From Maritalea mediterranea (GTDB lineage: Bacteria; Pseudomonadota; Alphaproteobacteria; Rhizobiales; Devosiaceae), in NCBI RefSeq assembly GCF_021568695.1, contig NZ_JAKGTI010000001.1, forward strand, positions 248,001 through 312,000: a stretch of DNA of 64,000 nucleotides. The letters are read 5' to 3'. Position numbers and translations under genes: made by a program. The notes beneath the pieces are model-generated. The model was not told the DNA's origin and did no database searches. It worked only from the letters and a program-made list of their open reading frames with translations. Of the stretch, positions 17,681 to 27,843 are shown piece after piece. The stretch's first letter is position 1. Each line of letters begins with the position of its first letter.

Positions 17681-18613
17681 TTAGTCAAGCGCCGAGGTCA
17701 GTTCAGGCACCAGCTCGAACAGATCGCCCACCAGGCCATAATCGGCCACGGAGAAGATCGGCGCATCTTCGTCGCTATTGATCGCGACGATGGTGGTGCT
17801 GTCTTTCATGCCCGCCAAGTGCTGGATCGCGCCGGAAATGCCGATGGCGATGTAAAGTTTGGGCGCGACAACCTTGCCGGTCTGGCCCACTTGCCAATCG
17901 TTGGGGGCATAGCCCGCATCCACCGCCGCGCGAGACGCGCCAAGTGCGGCGCCCAGCTTGTCGGCCAAAGGCTCAAGCAGTTCGTTGAACTTCTCCTTGG
18001 AACCGAATGCACGACCGCCGGAGACCACAACTTTGGCGCTGGCCAGGTCCACCCGATCACCACCAGCCAATTGCTCGCTCTTAAAGCTGGAGATGGCATT
18101 GTTCGGTGTATTGTCCACCGCTTCAACGCTGGCACTGCCATCAGTGGCTGCCGCTTCGAAGGCCGTGGTGCGCACAGTGATCACCTTTTTGGCGTCGCTG
18201 GTCTGTACTTTTTGGAACGCATTGCCCGCATAGATCGGGCGGACAAATGTGTCACCGCTCACCACTTCCGTAATGTCAGAAATCTGCATCACATCGAGCA
18301 AAGCCGCCACGCGGGGCAGGGTATTTTTCCAGTTGGAGGTCGCCGGGGCCACAATCGCATCGTAACCATCAGCCAAGGAGACGATCAGGTCTGCAACAGG
18401 CTCCGCCAATTGGTGGGCAAAGGCCGCATTGTCCGCGTTCAAAACTTTGCCCGCACCGGCAATTTTCGCGGCTTCTTCGGCAACGGCACCCGCGCCTTCA
18501 CCGGCCACCAGAACATCAAAACCATCGCCCAGCTTTGCCGCGGCGCTGGCCGCGCGCAACGTGGCTTCGTTCAAGGCTTTATTGTCATGTTCAGCAATCA
18601 AAAGTGTCGTCAT
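17681..18613 (-). CDS. etfA: Electron transfer flavoprotein, alpha subunit
   Basis: FAD-binding half of ETF, 310 residues, normal length. The C-terminal FAD domain is clear: [50 protein letters not shown] and [23 protein letters not shown] accepts electrons from acyl-CoA dehydrogenases and passes them to ETF-quinone oxidoreductase. The start overlaps the etfB stop by one base (TAATG). Its position inside a branched-chain degradation operon suggests co-expression with isobutyryl-CoA dehydrogenase; it would also serve liuA. Confidence 0.97.
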   Translation of the reverse strand: MTTLLIAEHDNKALNEATLRAASAAAKLGDGFDVLVAGEGAGAVAEEAAKIAGAGKVLNADNAAFAHQLAEPVADLIVSLADGYDAIVAPATSNWKNTLPRVAALLDVMQISDITEVVSGDTFVRPIYAGNAFQKVQTSDAKKVITVRTTAFEAAATDGSASVEAVDNTPNNAISSFKSEQLAGGDRVDLASAKVVVSGGRAFGSKEKFNELLEPLADKLGAALGASRAAVDAGYAPNDWQVGQTGKVVAPKLYIAIGISGAIQHLAGMKDSTTIVAINSDEDAPIFSVADYGLVGDLFELVPELTSALD

Positions 18614-19362
18614 TAGATTGCCCCCGCTTCGTTCTTCAACTTATCAACCAGCTCTGCAACTGAACCCACTTTAATGCCTGCCTTGCGCTTTGGCGGCTCA
18701 GTGGTTTCAAGAACGGTCAACCGGTTTTTGATCTCAACGCCATAATCGCCCGGCTCTTTAACGTCCAAAGGCTTTTTCTTGGCCTTCATAATGTTCGGCA
18801 AAGAGGCATAGCGCGGCTCATTGAGGCGCAAATCTGTGGTGATGATCGCGGGCAGGGAAAGCGATACGGTTTGCAAACCGCCATCCACTTCGCGGGTCAC
18901 ATCCACGCCATCACCGCTCAGCTCGACATCATAGGCGAAAGTGCCCTGGCCCCAGCCGAGCAATGCGCCCAGCATCTGGCCGGTCTGGTTGGCATCATCA
19001 TCAATGGCCTGCTTGCCCAAAATCACCAATTGTGGCTGTTCTTCATCCACGACGGCTTTCAGCAACTTGGCCACATCAAGAGGCTCAACCGTCTCGTCGG
19101 TCTTGATCAGAATGCCGCGATCCGCGCCCATGGCCAGGCCAGTGCGCAAGGTTTCCTGCGCCTTTTCCGGGCCAATTGACACAACGATCACTTCTTCTGC
19201 CTTGCCGGCTTCTTTCAGCTTCAACGCCTCTTCAACGGCAATTTCGTCAAAGGGGTTCATGCTCATTTTCACATTGGCGAGATCAACGCCCGTTCCATCC
19301 GCCTTCACGCGGATCTTGACGTTGTAATCAACGACCCGTTTCACGGGTACAAGAATTTTCAT
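18613..19362 (-). CDS. etfB: Electron transfer flavoprotein, beta subunit
   Basis: 249 residues; AMP-binding half of ETF. Typical features are the [20 protein letters not shown] start, [38 protein letters not shown] and the [20 protein letters not shown] segment, which matches the ETF-beta signature region contacting acyl-CoA dehydrogenases. It lies 17 bases after the thiolase gene and runs into etfA. Confidence 0.97.
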   Translation of the reverse strand: MKILVPVKRVVDYNVKIRVKADGTGVDLANVKMSMNPFDEIAVEEALKLKEAGKAEEVIVVSIGPEKAQETLRTGLAMGADRGILIKTDETVEPLDVAKLLKAVVDEEQPQLVILGKQAIDDDANQTGQMLGALLGWGQGTFAYDVELSGDGVDVTREVDGGLQTVSLSLPAIITTDLRLNEPRYASLPNIMKAKKKPLDVKEPGDYGVEIKNRLTVLETTEPPKRKAGIKVGSVAELVDKLKNEAGAI

Positions 19363-19379
19363 CTTTGGCTCTCCGTAAG

Positions 19380-20564
19380 TTAGTCGGCAATCTCAATTGC
19401 CATGGCCGTTGCTTCACCCCCACCGATACAAAGCGAGGCAACACCGCGTTTCTTAGAGGTGTGTTCAAGCGCGTGCAAGAGCGTCACCAAAATTCGTGCG
19501 CCAGAAGCGCCAATTGGGTGGCCAAGGGCACAGGCACCGCCGTGAATATTCACCTTGTCCGCATCAATCTTGAGGTCATGTATCGCCGCCAGAGTCACAA
19601 CGGCAAAGGCCTCATTGATTTCCCAAAGATCAACATCATTAACAGCCCAGCCAATCTTGTCGATCAGTTTTTGCATGGCAGGTACAGGCGCTGTGGTGAA
19701 CCAGCCTGGCTCATGCGCATGGCTTTGATGGCCGATGATCCGCGCACGGATCTTCAGCCCCTTGGCCTTGGCATCACTTTCGCGCATCAGCACAAGCGCC
19801 GCCGCGCCATCAGAGATGGAGGACGCATTGGCCGCAGTCACCGTGCCATCCTTGGCAAAGGCCGGGCGCAATTGTGGAATTTTGTCCGGGCGGGCATTGC
19901 CGGGCTGCTCGTCTTTATCCACGGTCACATCGCCCTTGCGGCCCTTGATCGTTACCGCGGTAATTTCTTTGTCGAATGCACCTGACTCTTGCGCCGCAAG
20001 TGCCTTGTTCAGCGACCCGAGGGCAAATTCATCTTGTTGTTCGCGGCTAAAGCTATATTTACTCGCGCAATTTTCAGCAAATTCGCCCATCAATTCATGC
20101 TTGTCATAGGCGTTTTGCAGCCCATCAAAAAACATATGGTCGATCACTTCCGAATGGCCCATGCGCGCGCCGCTGCGCATTTTCGGCAACAGATAAGGCG
20201 CGTTGGTCATGCTTTCCATGCCGCCCGCCACGACAATGTCACCATTGTCCGCTTTCAGCTGATCGTGTGCCAGCATCACCGCTTTCATGCCCGAGCCGCA
20301 CACTTTGGAAATGGTGGTGCAGGCGGTGCCCAGCTTCAGCCCGGCACCCAGCGCTGCCTGACGGGCAGGGGCCTGGCCGATTCCGGCATTGAGCACATTG
20401 CCCATCAGCACTTCAGAAATATCTTCTGGCGAAAGGCCCGCGCGCTCCACGGCGGCCTTGATCGCGGTGGCACCCAGGTCCGGTGCACTCGCCGCGCCCA
20501 GATCACCTTGCAGCCCGCCCATCGGGGTCCGGGCTGCGTCAACAATCACAATATGGTCTGTCAT
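19380..20564 (-). CDS. Acetyl-CoA acetyltransferase (thiolase)
   Basis: 394 residues, degradative/biosynthetic thiolase of the AtoB/PhaA type. All catalytic parts are present: nucleophile Cys in [11 protein letters not shown], the NEAFAV loop, His in [14 protein letters not shown] and the second Cys in [12 protein letters not shown]. In this operon it would cleave 2-methylacetoacetyl-CoA to acetyl-CoA and propionyl-CoA (isoleucine pathway), and it could also act on acetoacetyl-CoA from leucine. It is separated from the SDR gene by 9 bases. Confidence 0.94.
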   Translation of the reverse strand: MTDHIVIVDAARTPMGGLQGDLGAASAPDLGATAIKAAVERAGLSPEDISEVLMGNVLNAGIGQAPARQAALGAGLKLGTACTTISKVCGSGMKAVMLAHDQLKADNGDIVVAGGMESMTNAPYLLPKMRSGARMGHSEVIDHMFFDGLQNAYDKHELMGEFAENCASKYSFSREQQDEFALGSLNKALAAQESGAFDKEITAVTIKGRKGDVTVDKDEQPGNARPDKIPQLRPAFAKDGTVTAANASSISDGAAALVLMRESDAKAKGLKIRARIIGHQSHAHEPGWFTTAPVPAMQKLIDKIGWAVNDVDLWEINEAFAVVTLAAIHDLKIDADKVNIHGGACALGHPIGASGARILVTLLHALEHTSKKRGVASLCIGGGEATAMAIEIAD

Positions 20565-20573
20565 GAAATGCTC

Positions 20574-21344
20574 CTATCGCGGTTGCAACCGCACCGCGCC
20601 ATCAAGCCGAATGGTCTCGCCATTCAACATGCTGTTGATGATGATATGTTCCACCAATTTGGCAAAATCTTCCGGGTGTCCCAACCGTTTGGGGAAGGGG
20701 GTGTTTTCCGCCAGTGAATCCTGAACCTCTTGCGAGAAACCTTTCATCATAGGTGTCAAAAAGATACCCGGTGCAATCGACAAAACCCGCACCCCGTCGC
20801 GCGACAAATCCCGCGCCATCGGCAGGGTCATGCCCACAATGCCGCCCTTTGAGGCGGAATAAGCGATCTGGCCAATCTGGCCTTCATAAGCGGCCACAGA
20901 GGCGGTGTTGATGATCACACCGCGTTCGCCATCACCTGAAAGCGCATCCATTTTCACCATGCCTGCGGCAGATTGCGAGGCGCAGTTAAAGCTGCCAATC
21001 AGATTGACACCCAATGTTTTGGCAAACAGGCCCGCATCATGCGGATTGCCGTCGCGGTCCACGGTTTTGGCGCCCGGCGCAATGCCGGCGCAGTTCACCA
21101 TCACCCGCTCTTGCCCCAGTTGGCCGCGCACATGTTCAAAACCGCGATCAACACTGTCGGCATCCGACACATCCACCTTGGCAAAGGCGCCGCCAATCTC
21201 GTCGGCCACCCGTTGGCCATCTTCTTCATTCAGATCGAAAATACCGACCCGCGCGCCCAAAATCGCCAGGTGCCGCGCTACGCCTTCACCCAGACCAGAC
21301 GCGCCGCCGGATACGACAACGGTCAGTTCATCATTAATATGCAT
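20574..21344 (-). CDS. 3-hydroxyacyl-CoA dehydrogenase, SDR type (HSD17B10-like)
   Basis: 256-residue short-chain dehydrogenase. The cofactor motif is VVVSGGASGLGEGVARHL, followed by FDLNEEDG (Asp for NAD preference), NCAGIAPG, and the catalytic IAYSASKGGIVGM (Tyr-x-x-x-Lys). The closest recognised group is the mitochondrial type 10 enzyme, which oxidises 2-methyl-3-hydroxybutyryl-CoA in isoleucine breakdown; the following thiolase gene supports that role. It lies 2 bases after the hydratase gene. Confidence 0.9.
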   Translation of the reverse strand: MHINDELTVVVSGGASGLGEGVARHLAILGARVGIFDLNEEDGQRVADEIGGAFAKVDVSDADSVDRGFEHVRGQLGQERVMVNCAGIAPGAKTVDRDGNPHDAGLFAKTLGVNLIGSFNCASQSAAGMVKMDALSGDGERGVIINTASVAAYEGQIGQIAYSASKGGIVGMTLPMARDLSRDGVRVLSIAPGIFLTPMMKGFSQEVQDSLAENTPFPKRLGHPEDFAKLVEHIIINSMLNGETIRLDGAVRLQPR

Positions 21345-21346
21345 AT

Positions 21347-22117
21347 TTATTCACCCTTGAAGTTGGCGTCGCGTTTTTCGCTGAAGGCCGCCATGCCTTC
21401 TTTTTGGTCGTGGCTGGAAAACAGGCCATGAAAGCTCCGGCGCTCAAACAAAACGCCCTCGGTCAAGCCGCCCTCAAGCGCGCGGTTCACCGCTTCTTTG
21501 CCGGCCATCACGGAGAGTTTGCCGAAGCCAGCAATCTCTTTGGCAATGTTCATCACTTCATCCACCAGCTTATCGGCATCAAAAACCCGCGCCGCCAAAT
21601 TGCAGCGCTCCGCTTCGGTGGCGTCCATCATCCGACCGGTCAAAATCATGTCCATGGCTTTATATTTGCCCACGGCCTTGGTCAGTCGTTGCGACCCGCC
21701 CATGCCTGGGATCACCCCAAGCTTGATTTCCGGTTGGCCGAACTTGGCGCGGTCGCCTGCATAAATCACATCGCACATCATGGCCAGTTCACAGCCACCA
21801 CCAAGGGCATAGCCGTTCACCGCCGCCAAAATCGGCGTGCGAATGCGCGATAGGCGGTCCCATCCGGCAAACCAGTCCGCGTTCAGCATGTCGGTTGCAC
21901 TCTTGTCCTGCATTTCCTTGATGTCCGCCCCGGCGGCAAATGCTTTTTCGGATCCGGTGATCACAAAGCAGCCCACATTGGGGTCGCGGTCATATTGTTC
22001 CAGTGCGGAGGCCACCGCTTCCATCACATCAAGATTCAGCGCATTCAGCGCGTCCGGGCGATTGAGGGTGATTTTGACCACCCGTTCGACCTGTTCCACC
22101 AAAATAACATCGGTCAT
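21347..22117 (-). CDS. Enoyl-CoA hydratase
   Basis: 256-residue canonical crotonase. Both catalytic glutamates are in place: [18 protein letters not shown] and [19 protein letters not shown]. The oxyanion-hole start is [11 protein letters not shown]. It is expected to hydrate methacrylyl-CoA (valine) and tiglyl-CoA (isoleucine). ATG 22117 is set by AAGGAT seven bases upstream; a TTG at 22141 is less likely. It lies between mmsB and the SDR gene. Confidence 0.94.
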   Translation of the reverse strand: MTDVILVEQVERVVKITLNRPDALNALNLDVMEAVASALEQYDRDPNVGCFVITGSEKAFAAGADIKEMQDKSATDMLNADWFAGWDRLSRIRTPILAAVNGYALGGGCELAMMCDVIYAGDRAKFGQPEIKLGVIPGMGGSQRLTKAVGKYKAMDMILTGRMMDATEAERCNLAARVFDADKLVDEVMNIAKEIAGFGKLSVMAGKEAVNRALEGGLTEGVLFERRSFHGLFSSHDQKEGMAAFSEKRDANFKGE

Positions 22118-22159
22118 CACGCTATCCTTTAGCTCGATCAAAATTGGAAATTGGTGCGC

Positions 22160-23044
22160 CTAACTTTTGTCAAGCGCATCCAAATCGTTGATGATGCCAG
22201 AAAAATCGTGCCCCACGCCGTGTTTTTCGACATACTTTTCATACAATGATGTGGCGTGCGCGCCAAGGGGGGTGGCACTATCCGTTTGGCTAGCCGCGTC
22301 CTGGCTCAATTTCAGATCTTTCAGCATCAGGCTGGCATCAAAACCCGGCTTATAGTCCCGGTCAGCGGGGCTTTCCGGCCCAACGCCGGGCACCGGACAA
22401 TAAGTGTTCACGCTCCAGCAAGAGCCGGATGATGTGGAAATGACATCAAATAATGCAGATTTATCGAGGTTGAGCTTGTCCGCCAGATTAAACGCTTCCG
22501 CCGTGCCGATCATGGAAATCGCCAACAGCATATTGTTGCAGATTTTAGCGGCTTGTCCGGCGCCGCCCGCGCCGCAATGCACCGCCTTTTGCCCCATAAT
22601 GTCAAACAAGGGCTTCGCCTTGCCATAGGCATCGTCACTGCCGCCCACCATAAAGGTCAGCGTGCCCGCTTCCGCGCCGCCCACGCCGCCGGAAACCGGC
22701 GCATCAAGGCTCAACATGCCCGCCTCTTTCGCCATGGCATGGGCTTCCTCGGCGCTTTTCACATCAATGGTGGAGCAATCCAGAAACACAGTACCTTTGT
22801 TCGCCAGCCCCAAAAGCTGCTTATAAACGCTCAGCACAATATTGCCGTTGGGCAGCATTGAGATCACCACATCGGCGCCTTCCACCGCGCCTTCGGCGCT
22901 ATGGGCAAGCTGCACGCCCTTGGCCGCCGCTTTTTGCGCAATCTCCTGGTTCAAATCAAAGCCCAACACCTCGTGCCCGGCGGTGGATAGGTTTGCGGCC
23001 ATGGGGCCGCCCATATTGCCCAGTCCGATAAATGCGATCTTCAT
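22160..23044 (-). CDS. mmsB: 3-hydroxyisobutyrate dehydrogenase
   Basis: 294 residues. It oxidises 3-hydroxyisobutyrate to methylmalonate semialdehyde with NAD. Cofactor loop FIGLGNMGGPMAANL at the N-terminus, substrate loop DAPVSGGVGGAEAGTL, and catalytic Lys in AAKICNNMLLA are all present. GGGAGGA before ATG 23044 defines the start; an upstream open extension of 41 residues is not credible. Together with the hydrolase upstream and mmsA it completes the valine branch. Confidence 0.95.
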   Translation of the reverse strand: MKIAFIGLGNMGGPMAANLSTAGHEVLGFDLNQEIAQKAAAKGVQLAHSAEGAVEGADVVISMLPNGNIVLSVYKQLLGLANKGTVFLDCSTIDVKSAEEAHAMAKEAGMLSLDAPVSGGVGGAEAGTLTFMVGGSDDAYGKAKPLFDIMGQKAVHCGAGGAGQAAKICNNMLLAISMIGTAEAFNLADKLNLDKSALFDVISTSSGSCWSVNTYCPVPGVGPESPADRDYKPGFDASLMLKDLKLSQDAASQTDSATPLGAHATSLYEKYVEKHGVGHDFSGIINDLDALDKS

Positions 23045-23076
23045 GCTGTCCTCCCAAAGACAAGCCGTCCCAACGG

Positions 23077-24117
23077 CTATTTTAAACTCAGCTCTTTTTC
23101 CCCAAGCGGCTTGAACATGGCTGACACCATTTGGTCGCTCACCTGGTCGAGCGTTGCGGGCACCCATTGCGGGTTGCGATCTTTTTCAATGATCGCGGCG
23201 CGAATGCCCTCGTAAAAATTCACGTCATAAAGCGATGCATCGGCGTAGCGGAATTCCTGACCTAAACAGGGCTCAATGCTGTCCATCTGCTTCGCTTCGT
23301 TGATGGCGTGAAAGGCCGATTTCACCGATAGTGGACATTGCCGCTTCAAGACCTTCAAGGCCTTTTGCGCAAACTCGCTTTCATCCGCTTCAATCGCTGC
23401 GATCGCGTCGTCAAAGCTCTTGTCGGCAAACCAGTCGGCAATTTGCGTGTGGTGCCAGCGCGCATCGCCTTCTGGCGGTGTGCCCGCATGGGCCTTGATC
23501 AATTCGTCCACATCGCCGCCTGCCAAAATGGCCTCTTTCAGCGCGTCAAACTTGTCCTCCGGTACGTAATAATCCGCAAATCCACCATAGATGGCATCAT
23601 CGGCAGTCATACGTCCGCCGGTCAACCCGTAGAAATACCCTAAGCCGCCCGGTGCGCGCGATAGCAAATAAGTGCCGCCCACATCGGGCAAAAATCCAAT
23701 GCCCGTTTCCGGCATGGAGATAATGGAATTATCGGTCACAATCCGGTGGCTGCCATGGGCAGAAACGCCCACACCACCGCCCATGATAAAGCCATGCATC
23801 ATGGCCACATAGGGCTTGGTATAATTCTCAATCAGCGCGTTCAATTCATATTCGTCGCGCCAGAACTGCATCACCCCATCATGGTCGGTGCGGCCATTTT
23901 CATAAACCGCTTGAATGTCACCACCCGCGCAAAAGGCACGGTCACCCGCGCCCTCAATCAGCACCGCATGAATGTCTGGATCGCCCTGCCATACCTTCAT
24001 GGCCTCAAGCATATCCAGCACCATCTGGTGGCTCAAAGCGTTCAGGGCTTTGGGGCGGTTGAGCACCATGTGTCCAACCCCATTCTGGCTCGAAATCAGA
24101 ACTTCTTTCTCGCTCAT
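23077..24117 (-). CDS. 3-hydroxyisobutyryl-CoA hydrolase (enoyl-CoA hydratase family)
   Basis: 346 residues, longer than ordinary crotonases and typical of HIBCH. Diagnostic segments are GDRAFCAGGDIQAVYENG, HGFIMGGGVGVSAHGSHRIV and MPETGIGFLPDVGGTYLLSR, where the Glu of PET and Asp of PDVGG are the expected catalytic residues. It releases free 3-hydroxyisobutyrate from its CoA ester, preventing build-up of toxic methacrylyl-CoA. The start overlaps the previous stop by 4 bases. Confidence 0.94.
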   Translation of the reverse strand: MSEKEVLISSQNGVGHMVLNRPKALNALSHQMVLDMLEAMKVWQGDPDIHAVLIEGAGDRAFCAGGDIQAVYENGRTDHDGVMQFWRDEYELNALIENYTKPYVAMMHGFIMGGGVGVSAHGSHRIVTDNSIISMPETGIGFLPDVGGTYLLSRAPGGLGYFYGLTGGRMTADDAIYGGFADYYVPEDKFDALKEAILAGGDVDELIKAHAGTPPEGDARWHHTQIADWFADKSFDDAIAAIEADESEFAQKALKVLKRQCPLSVKSAFHAINEAKQMDSIEPCLGQEFRYADASLYDVNFYEGIRAAIIEKDRNPQWVPATLDQVSDQMVSAMFKPLGEKELSLK

Positions 24118-25256
24118 TTTGCACTCAATAGTTGCCGCGCCACGATCAGGCGCATGATCTCGTTGGTGCCTTCCAAAATCTGGTGCACCCGCAAATCCCG
24201 CACAATTTTCTCAATGCCATAATCAGCCAGATAGCCATAACCACCATGCAGTTGTAGCGCCTGGTTGGCCACATCGAACGCCGTGTCGGTCACAAACCGC
24301 TTGGCCATGGCGCAATATTTGGTCGCCTCGGGTAATTGCTGATCGTAAGTCCAAGCTGCCTTGTAAAGAAAGGTGCGGGCCGCTTGCAGCTCGATTTCCA
24401 TATCCGCCAAGCGGAATTGCAACGCTTGAAACTGGTTGATGCTTTTGCCAAAGGCTTTGCGCTCTTCCATATAGCTCAGCGTCTTGTCGAGCGCCGCTTG
24501 CGCTGCGCCCAAGGCGCTGGCGGCAATGTTCAACCGCCCGCCATCAAGCCCCTTCATGGCATATTTGAACCCGTCGCCTTCCGTGCCCAACAGATTGGAC
24601 ACTGGCACGCGCACATTGTTCATCACCACTTCAGAGGTGGGCTGCACGTTCCAGCCCATCTTCTTTTCATTGGCGCCATAGCTCAGGCCTTCTGTGCCCT
24701 TTTCCACCAAGATGGCTGAAATGCCTTTCGGGCCTTCTTCGCCGGTGCGCGCCATCACGATATAAAGATCAGACACGCCGCCGCCGGAAATAAAGCTCTT
24801 GGTGCCGTTCAGCACGTACTCGTCGCCGTCACGCTTGGCCGTGGTTTTCAGCGCCGCCGCATCCGAGCCACAACCCGGCTCGGTCAGGCAATAGCTGGCC
24901 ACCTTGTCCATAGTGCAAAGCTGTGGGCCCCATTCTTGGCGCATCTCTTCGCTGCCAAAGCGGTCGATCATCCAGGCACACATATTGTGGATGGAGAGGA
25001 ACGAGGCCGTGGCCGGGCAACCATGGGACAGGGCTTCAAAAATCAGCGCCGCATCCAACCGCGTCAGGTCAGAGCCGCCAATATCGTCGCGCACATAAAT
25101 GCCCGCCATGCCCAATTCGGCTGTTTGTTTGATCACATCCAGCGGAAAATGCTTGGCCTGATCCCATTCCACCGCGAAGGGTGCAATGTTCTCGGCGGCA
25201 AATTCCCGCGCCATATCAAAAATGGCGCTTTGTTCTTCGCTTAATGCAAAATCCAT
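24114..25256 (-). CDS. Acyl-CoA dehydrogenase, isobutyryl-CoA type
   Basis: 380 residues. The N-terminus DFALSEEQSAIFDMAREFA, TEPGCGSDAAALKTTA, WNVQPTSEVVMNNVRVP and the C-terminal catalytic region HQILEGTNEIMRLIVARQLL match isobutyryl-CoA dehydrogenases (ACAD8 group). The catalytic Glu lies in the EGTNE loop rather than in the mid-helix position used by liuA. It is the second gene of the operon, 6 bases after mmsA. Electrons go to the ETF encoded in the same operon. A role for 2-methylbutyryl-CoA as well is possible. Confidence 0.92.
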   Translation of the reverse strand: MDFALSEEQSAIFDMAREFAAENIAPFAVEWDQAKHFPLDVIKQTAELGMAGIYVRDDIGGSDLTRLDAALIFEALSHGCPATASFLSIHNMCAWMIDRFGSEEMRQEWGPQLCTMDKVASYCLTEPGCGSDAAALKTTAKRDGDEYVLNGTKSFISGGGVSDLYIVMARTGEEGPKGISAILVEKGTEGLSYGANEKKMGWNVQPTSEVVMNNVRVPVSNLLGTEGDGFKYAMKGLDGGRLNIAASALGAAQAALDKTLSYMEERKAFGKSINQFQALQFRLADMEIELQAARTFLYKAAWTYDQQLPEATKYCAMAKRFVTDTAFDVANQALQLHGGYGYLADYGIEKIVRDLRVHQILEGTNEIMRLIVARQLLSAK

Positions 25257-25262
25257 CTCGGA

Positions 25263-26762
25263 TTACTCCATCACAGGAATGGTGAAGCTCGCGCCTTCTT
25301 TCACGCCAGAAGGCCAACGCGAGGTCACCGTTTTGGTGCGCGTATAGAAGCGGAACGCATCCGGGCCATGCTGGTTCAAATCGCCAAAGCCGGAGCGTTT
25401 CCAACCGCCAAAGGTGTAATAGGCCAGCGGCACAGGAATCGGCACGTTTACGCCAACCATGCCCACATTGATCCGGTGGGTGAAGTCACGCGCGGTGTCG
25501 CCATCGCGGGTGAAAATCGCGACGCCATTGCCATATTCATGGCGCATGGCATAGCCCACCGCATCCTCATAAGTTTCCGCCCGCATCACAGAAAGCACAG
25601 GGCCGAAAATCTCTTCTTTATAGATGTCCATGCCTTCGGTCACATTGTCGAACAGGCAAGGGCCGATAAAGTATCCGTTGGGGTTGGTGCTGTGCTTAAA
25701 GCCACGACCATCCACCACAAGGTCAGCGCCTTCTTCAACGCCTTTATCCACCAGTCCGGTCACGCGCTTCAGCGCCTCGCCGGTCACCAGCGGGCCAAAG
25801 TCCACCTTGTCGCCCTCGGTGTAAGGACCAACCCGCAGCGCTTCCACGCGGGGTTTCAAAGCGGCTACCAATTTGTCGGCGGTTTCCTTGCCCACAGGCA
25901 CGGCAACTGAAATGGCCATGCAGCGTTCGCCCGCCGCGCCATACCCAGCGCCCACCAGCGCATCCACGGCTTGTTCAATGTCCGCATCCGGCATGATGAT
26001 CATATGGTTTTTCGCGCCGCCAAAACATTGCACGCGCTTACCGTTCGCAGAACCGCGCGAATAAATATATTCCGCAATCGGGGTCGAGCCCACAAAGCCG
26101 ATGGCTTGAATATCTTCATGGTCCAAAATGCCGTCCACGGCTTCTTTGTCCCCATGCACCACATTCAATACGCCCTTGGGCAGGCCCGCTTCAATCATCA
26201 ATTCTGCCAGCATGTTCGGCACAGATGGATCGCGCTCGGACGGCTTCAAGATAAACGCATTGCCCGCCGCAATCGCCGGACAGAATTTCCACATCGGGAT
26301 CATGGCCGGGAAGTTGAACGGGGTAATGCCTGCCACAACGCCCAAAGGCTGGCGCATGGAATAAATGTCAATGCCGGTTGAGGCGGCGGCGCTATATTCG
26401 CCCTTCATAAAGTGCGGCGCACCGATGGAAAATTCGGCCACTTCCAACCCGCGCACCACGTCGCCTTTAGCATCGGGCAAGGTTTTGCCATGCTCGCGCG
26501 ACAGGGCTTCCGCCAGCTTGTCCATATCGCGATGCAACAGCTCAACAAATTTCATCATCACGCGGCCACGGCGTTGTGCATTGGTGTTGCCCCAAGCGAT
26601 TTGCGCTTCCTTGGCAATCTCGATGGCCTTGGCCAATTCGTCCTTGCTGGCCAGCGGCACTTTGGCCTGCACTTCGCCAGTTGCCGGGTTCAACACATCA
26701 GCAAAACGGCCAGATGTGCCCTTAACATGTTCGCCATTGATAAAGTGGGTGATCTCGTTCAT
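25263..26762 (-). CDS. mmsA: Methylmalonate-semialdehyde dehydrogenase (CoA-acylating)
   Basis: 499 residues. It converts methylmalonate semialdehyde to propionyl-CoA with NAD and CoA. Recognised from TPFNFPAMIPMWKFCPAIAA, IGFVGSTPIAEYIYSRG, the catalytic cysteine in YGAAGERCMAISVAVPVG and the C-terminal FYTRTKTVTSRW. GGAGGAGG before ATG 26762 fixes the start. It is the first gene of a ten-gene minus-strand operon (mmsA, acyl-CoA dehydrogenase, hydrolase, mmsB, hydratase, SDR, thiolase, etfB, etfA, crotonase) and diverges from the LysR gene. Confidence 0.96.
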   Translation of the reverse strand: MNEITHFINGEHVKGTSGRFADVLNPATGEVQAKVPLASKDELAKAIEIAKEAQIAWGNTNAQRRGRVMMKFVELLHRDMDKLAEALSREHGKTLPDAKGDVVRGLEVAEFSIGAPHFMKGEYSAAASTGIDIYSMRQPLGVVAGITPFNFPAMIPMWKFCPAIAAGNAFILKPSERDPSVPNMLAELMIEAGLPKGVLNVVHGDKEAVDGILDHEDIQAIGFVGSTPIAEYIYSRGSANGKRVQCFGGAKNHMIIMPDADIEQAVDALVGAGYGAAGERCMAISVAVPVGKETADKLVAALKPRVEALRVGPYTEGDKVDFGPLVTGEALKRVTGLVDKGVEEGADLVVDGRGFKHSTNPNGYFIGPCLFDNVTEGMDIYKEEIFGPVLSVMRAETYEDAVGYAMRHEYGNGVAIFTRDGDTARDFTHRINVGMVGVNVPIPVPLAYYTFGGWKRSGFGDLNQHGPDAFRFYTRTKTVTSRWPSGVKEGASFTIPVME

Positions 26763-26952
26763 TGCTCGGGCCTCCTCCAGATCCCTTGCGCGCAAAATCA
26801 GCTATCGCTGTGCGCTGCGCAAACTGCGCCTTAAAAAACATATCGCCCGCATCATATTGTGCGTGAATGGGCGTTCAACAACAAATCAAGCAAAACCATT
26901 GTGCAAAAATACAGTAGCTATAGTGTAACACATCAGCTAATCTCACGCCATT

Positions 26953-27843
26953 ATGCGCACCAATTGGGACGATTTTCGGTTTTTCCTCGCTGTGGCCCGC
27001 CATGGCACGCTCACTTTGGCCGCCGCCCAACTGGGCGTCGATCACGCCACCGTGTCGCGCCGCATTGCCGCGCTGGAAGACAATATCAAAACCAAGCTGT
27101 TCCACCGCTCGCCCCAGGGCTATGCTCTTTCCGATGCCGGGCTGAAAATGCTGCCCATCGCTGAGCAGGTGGAAAGCGATGCCATGCGCGCCATTGATGA
27201 ATTGAGCGACAAGCGCTCGGACCTGTCCGGCCCCGTGCGCATCGGCGCCCATGAAGGCGTCGCCAGCTTTCTTTTGGCGGAAGGCGCGGCAGAACTCTGC
27301 CGCCTGCACCCGCAATTGGAAGTGCAATTGATCACCGTGCCGCGCAACTTCTCGCTCTCCAAGCGCGAGGCCGATTTTGTGATTACCGGCTCACGGCCGC
27401 AAACAGGCCGCGTCAAAATCCGCAAAATCGCGTCCTATGCCCTGCATATTTATGGCGCGCAAACCTATCTCGACAATCATGCGGAAATCGTCACCCGCCG
27501 CGATCTAAAGCGCGTGCGCGGCATCGGCTATATCCCGGATATGATTTTCGATAAGGAGCTGGATTATATCCCCAGTGTCGACCCGTCGCTCAAAGCCCAC
27601 CTCACCGCCACCAGCCTGCATGTGCAATTGCAATTGGCGGTCGACGGGGCCGGGGTCTGCATCCTGCCTGATTACATTGCCAAAGATCACGCCAACCTGA
27701 TCCCCATCCTGCCTGATGAAGTGGAGATCAAGCGCGATCTGTGGCTCACCATCCACGAAGACTTGGCCCATTTAACCCGTGTGCGCACGGTGGCCGATTT
27801 TATCACCAAAGATGTGCAACAGCGCCTGAAAGCAAGAGCATGA
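26953..27843 (+). CDS. LysR family transcriptional regulator
   Basis: 296 residues. The N-terminal winged helix is clear: WDDFRFFLAVARHGTLTLAAAQLGVDHATVSRRIAALED, listed here in parts (FRFFLAVARHG; LGVDHATVSRRIAALE). The rest is a LysR substrate-binding domain. It is divergent from mmsA across a 190-base region, the usual arrangement for a LysR regulator and its target, so it probably controls the valine/isoleucine operon. No good ribosome site precedes ATG 26953. The next gene starts inside its stop codon. Confidence 0.92.
   Translation: MRTNWDDFRFFLAVARHGTLTLAAAQLGVDHATVSRRIAALEDNIKTKLFHRSPQGYALSDAGLKMLPIAEQVESDAMRAIDELSDKRSDLSGPVRIGAHEGVASFLLAEGAAELCRLHPQLEVQLITVPRNFSLSKREADFVITGSRPQTGRVKIRKIASYALHIYGAQTYLDNHAEIVTRRDLKRVRGIGYIPDMIFDKELDYIPSVDPSLKAHLTATSLHVQLQLAVDGAGVCILPDYIAKDHANLIPILPDEVEIKRDLWLTIHEDLAHLTRVRTVADFITKDVQQRLKARA

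Noticed and set aside
26890-26945. LysR-type T-N11-A site or sigma70 promoter between mmsA and lysR.
   Set aside because: Several loose matches (for example TATAGT at about 26918) but the -35 spacing is wrong and no single site stands out.
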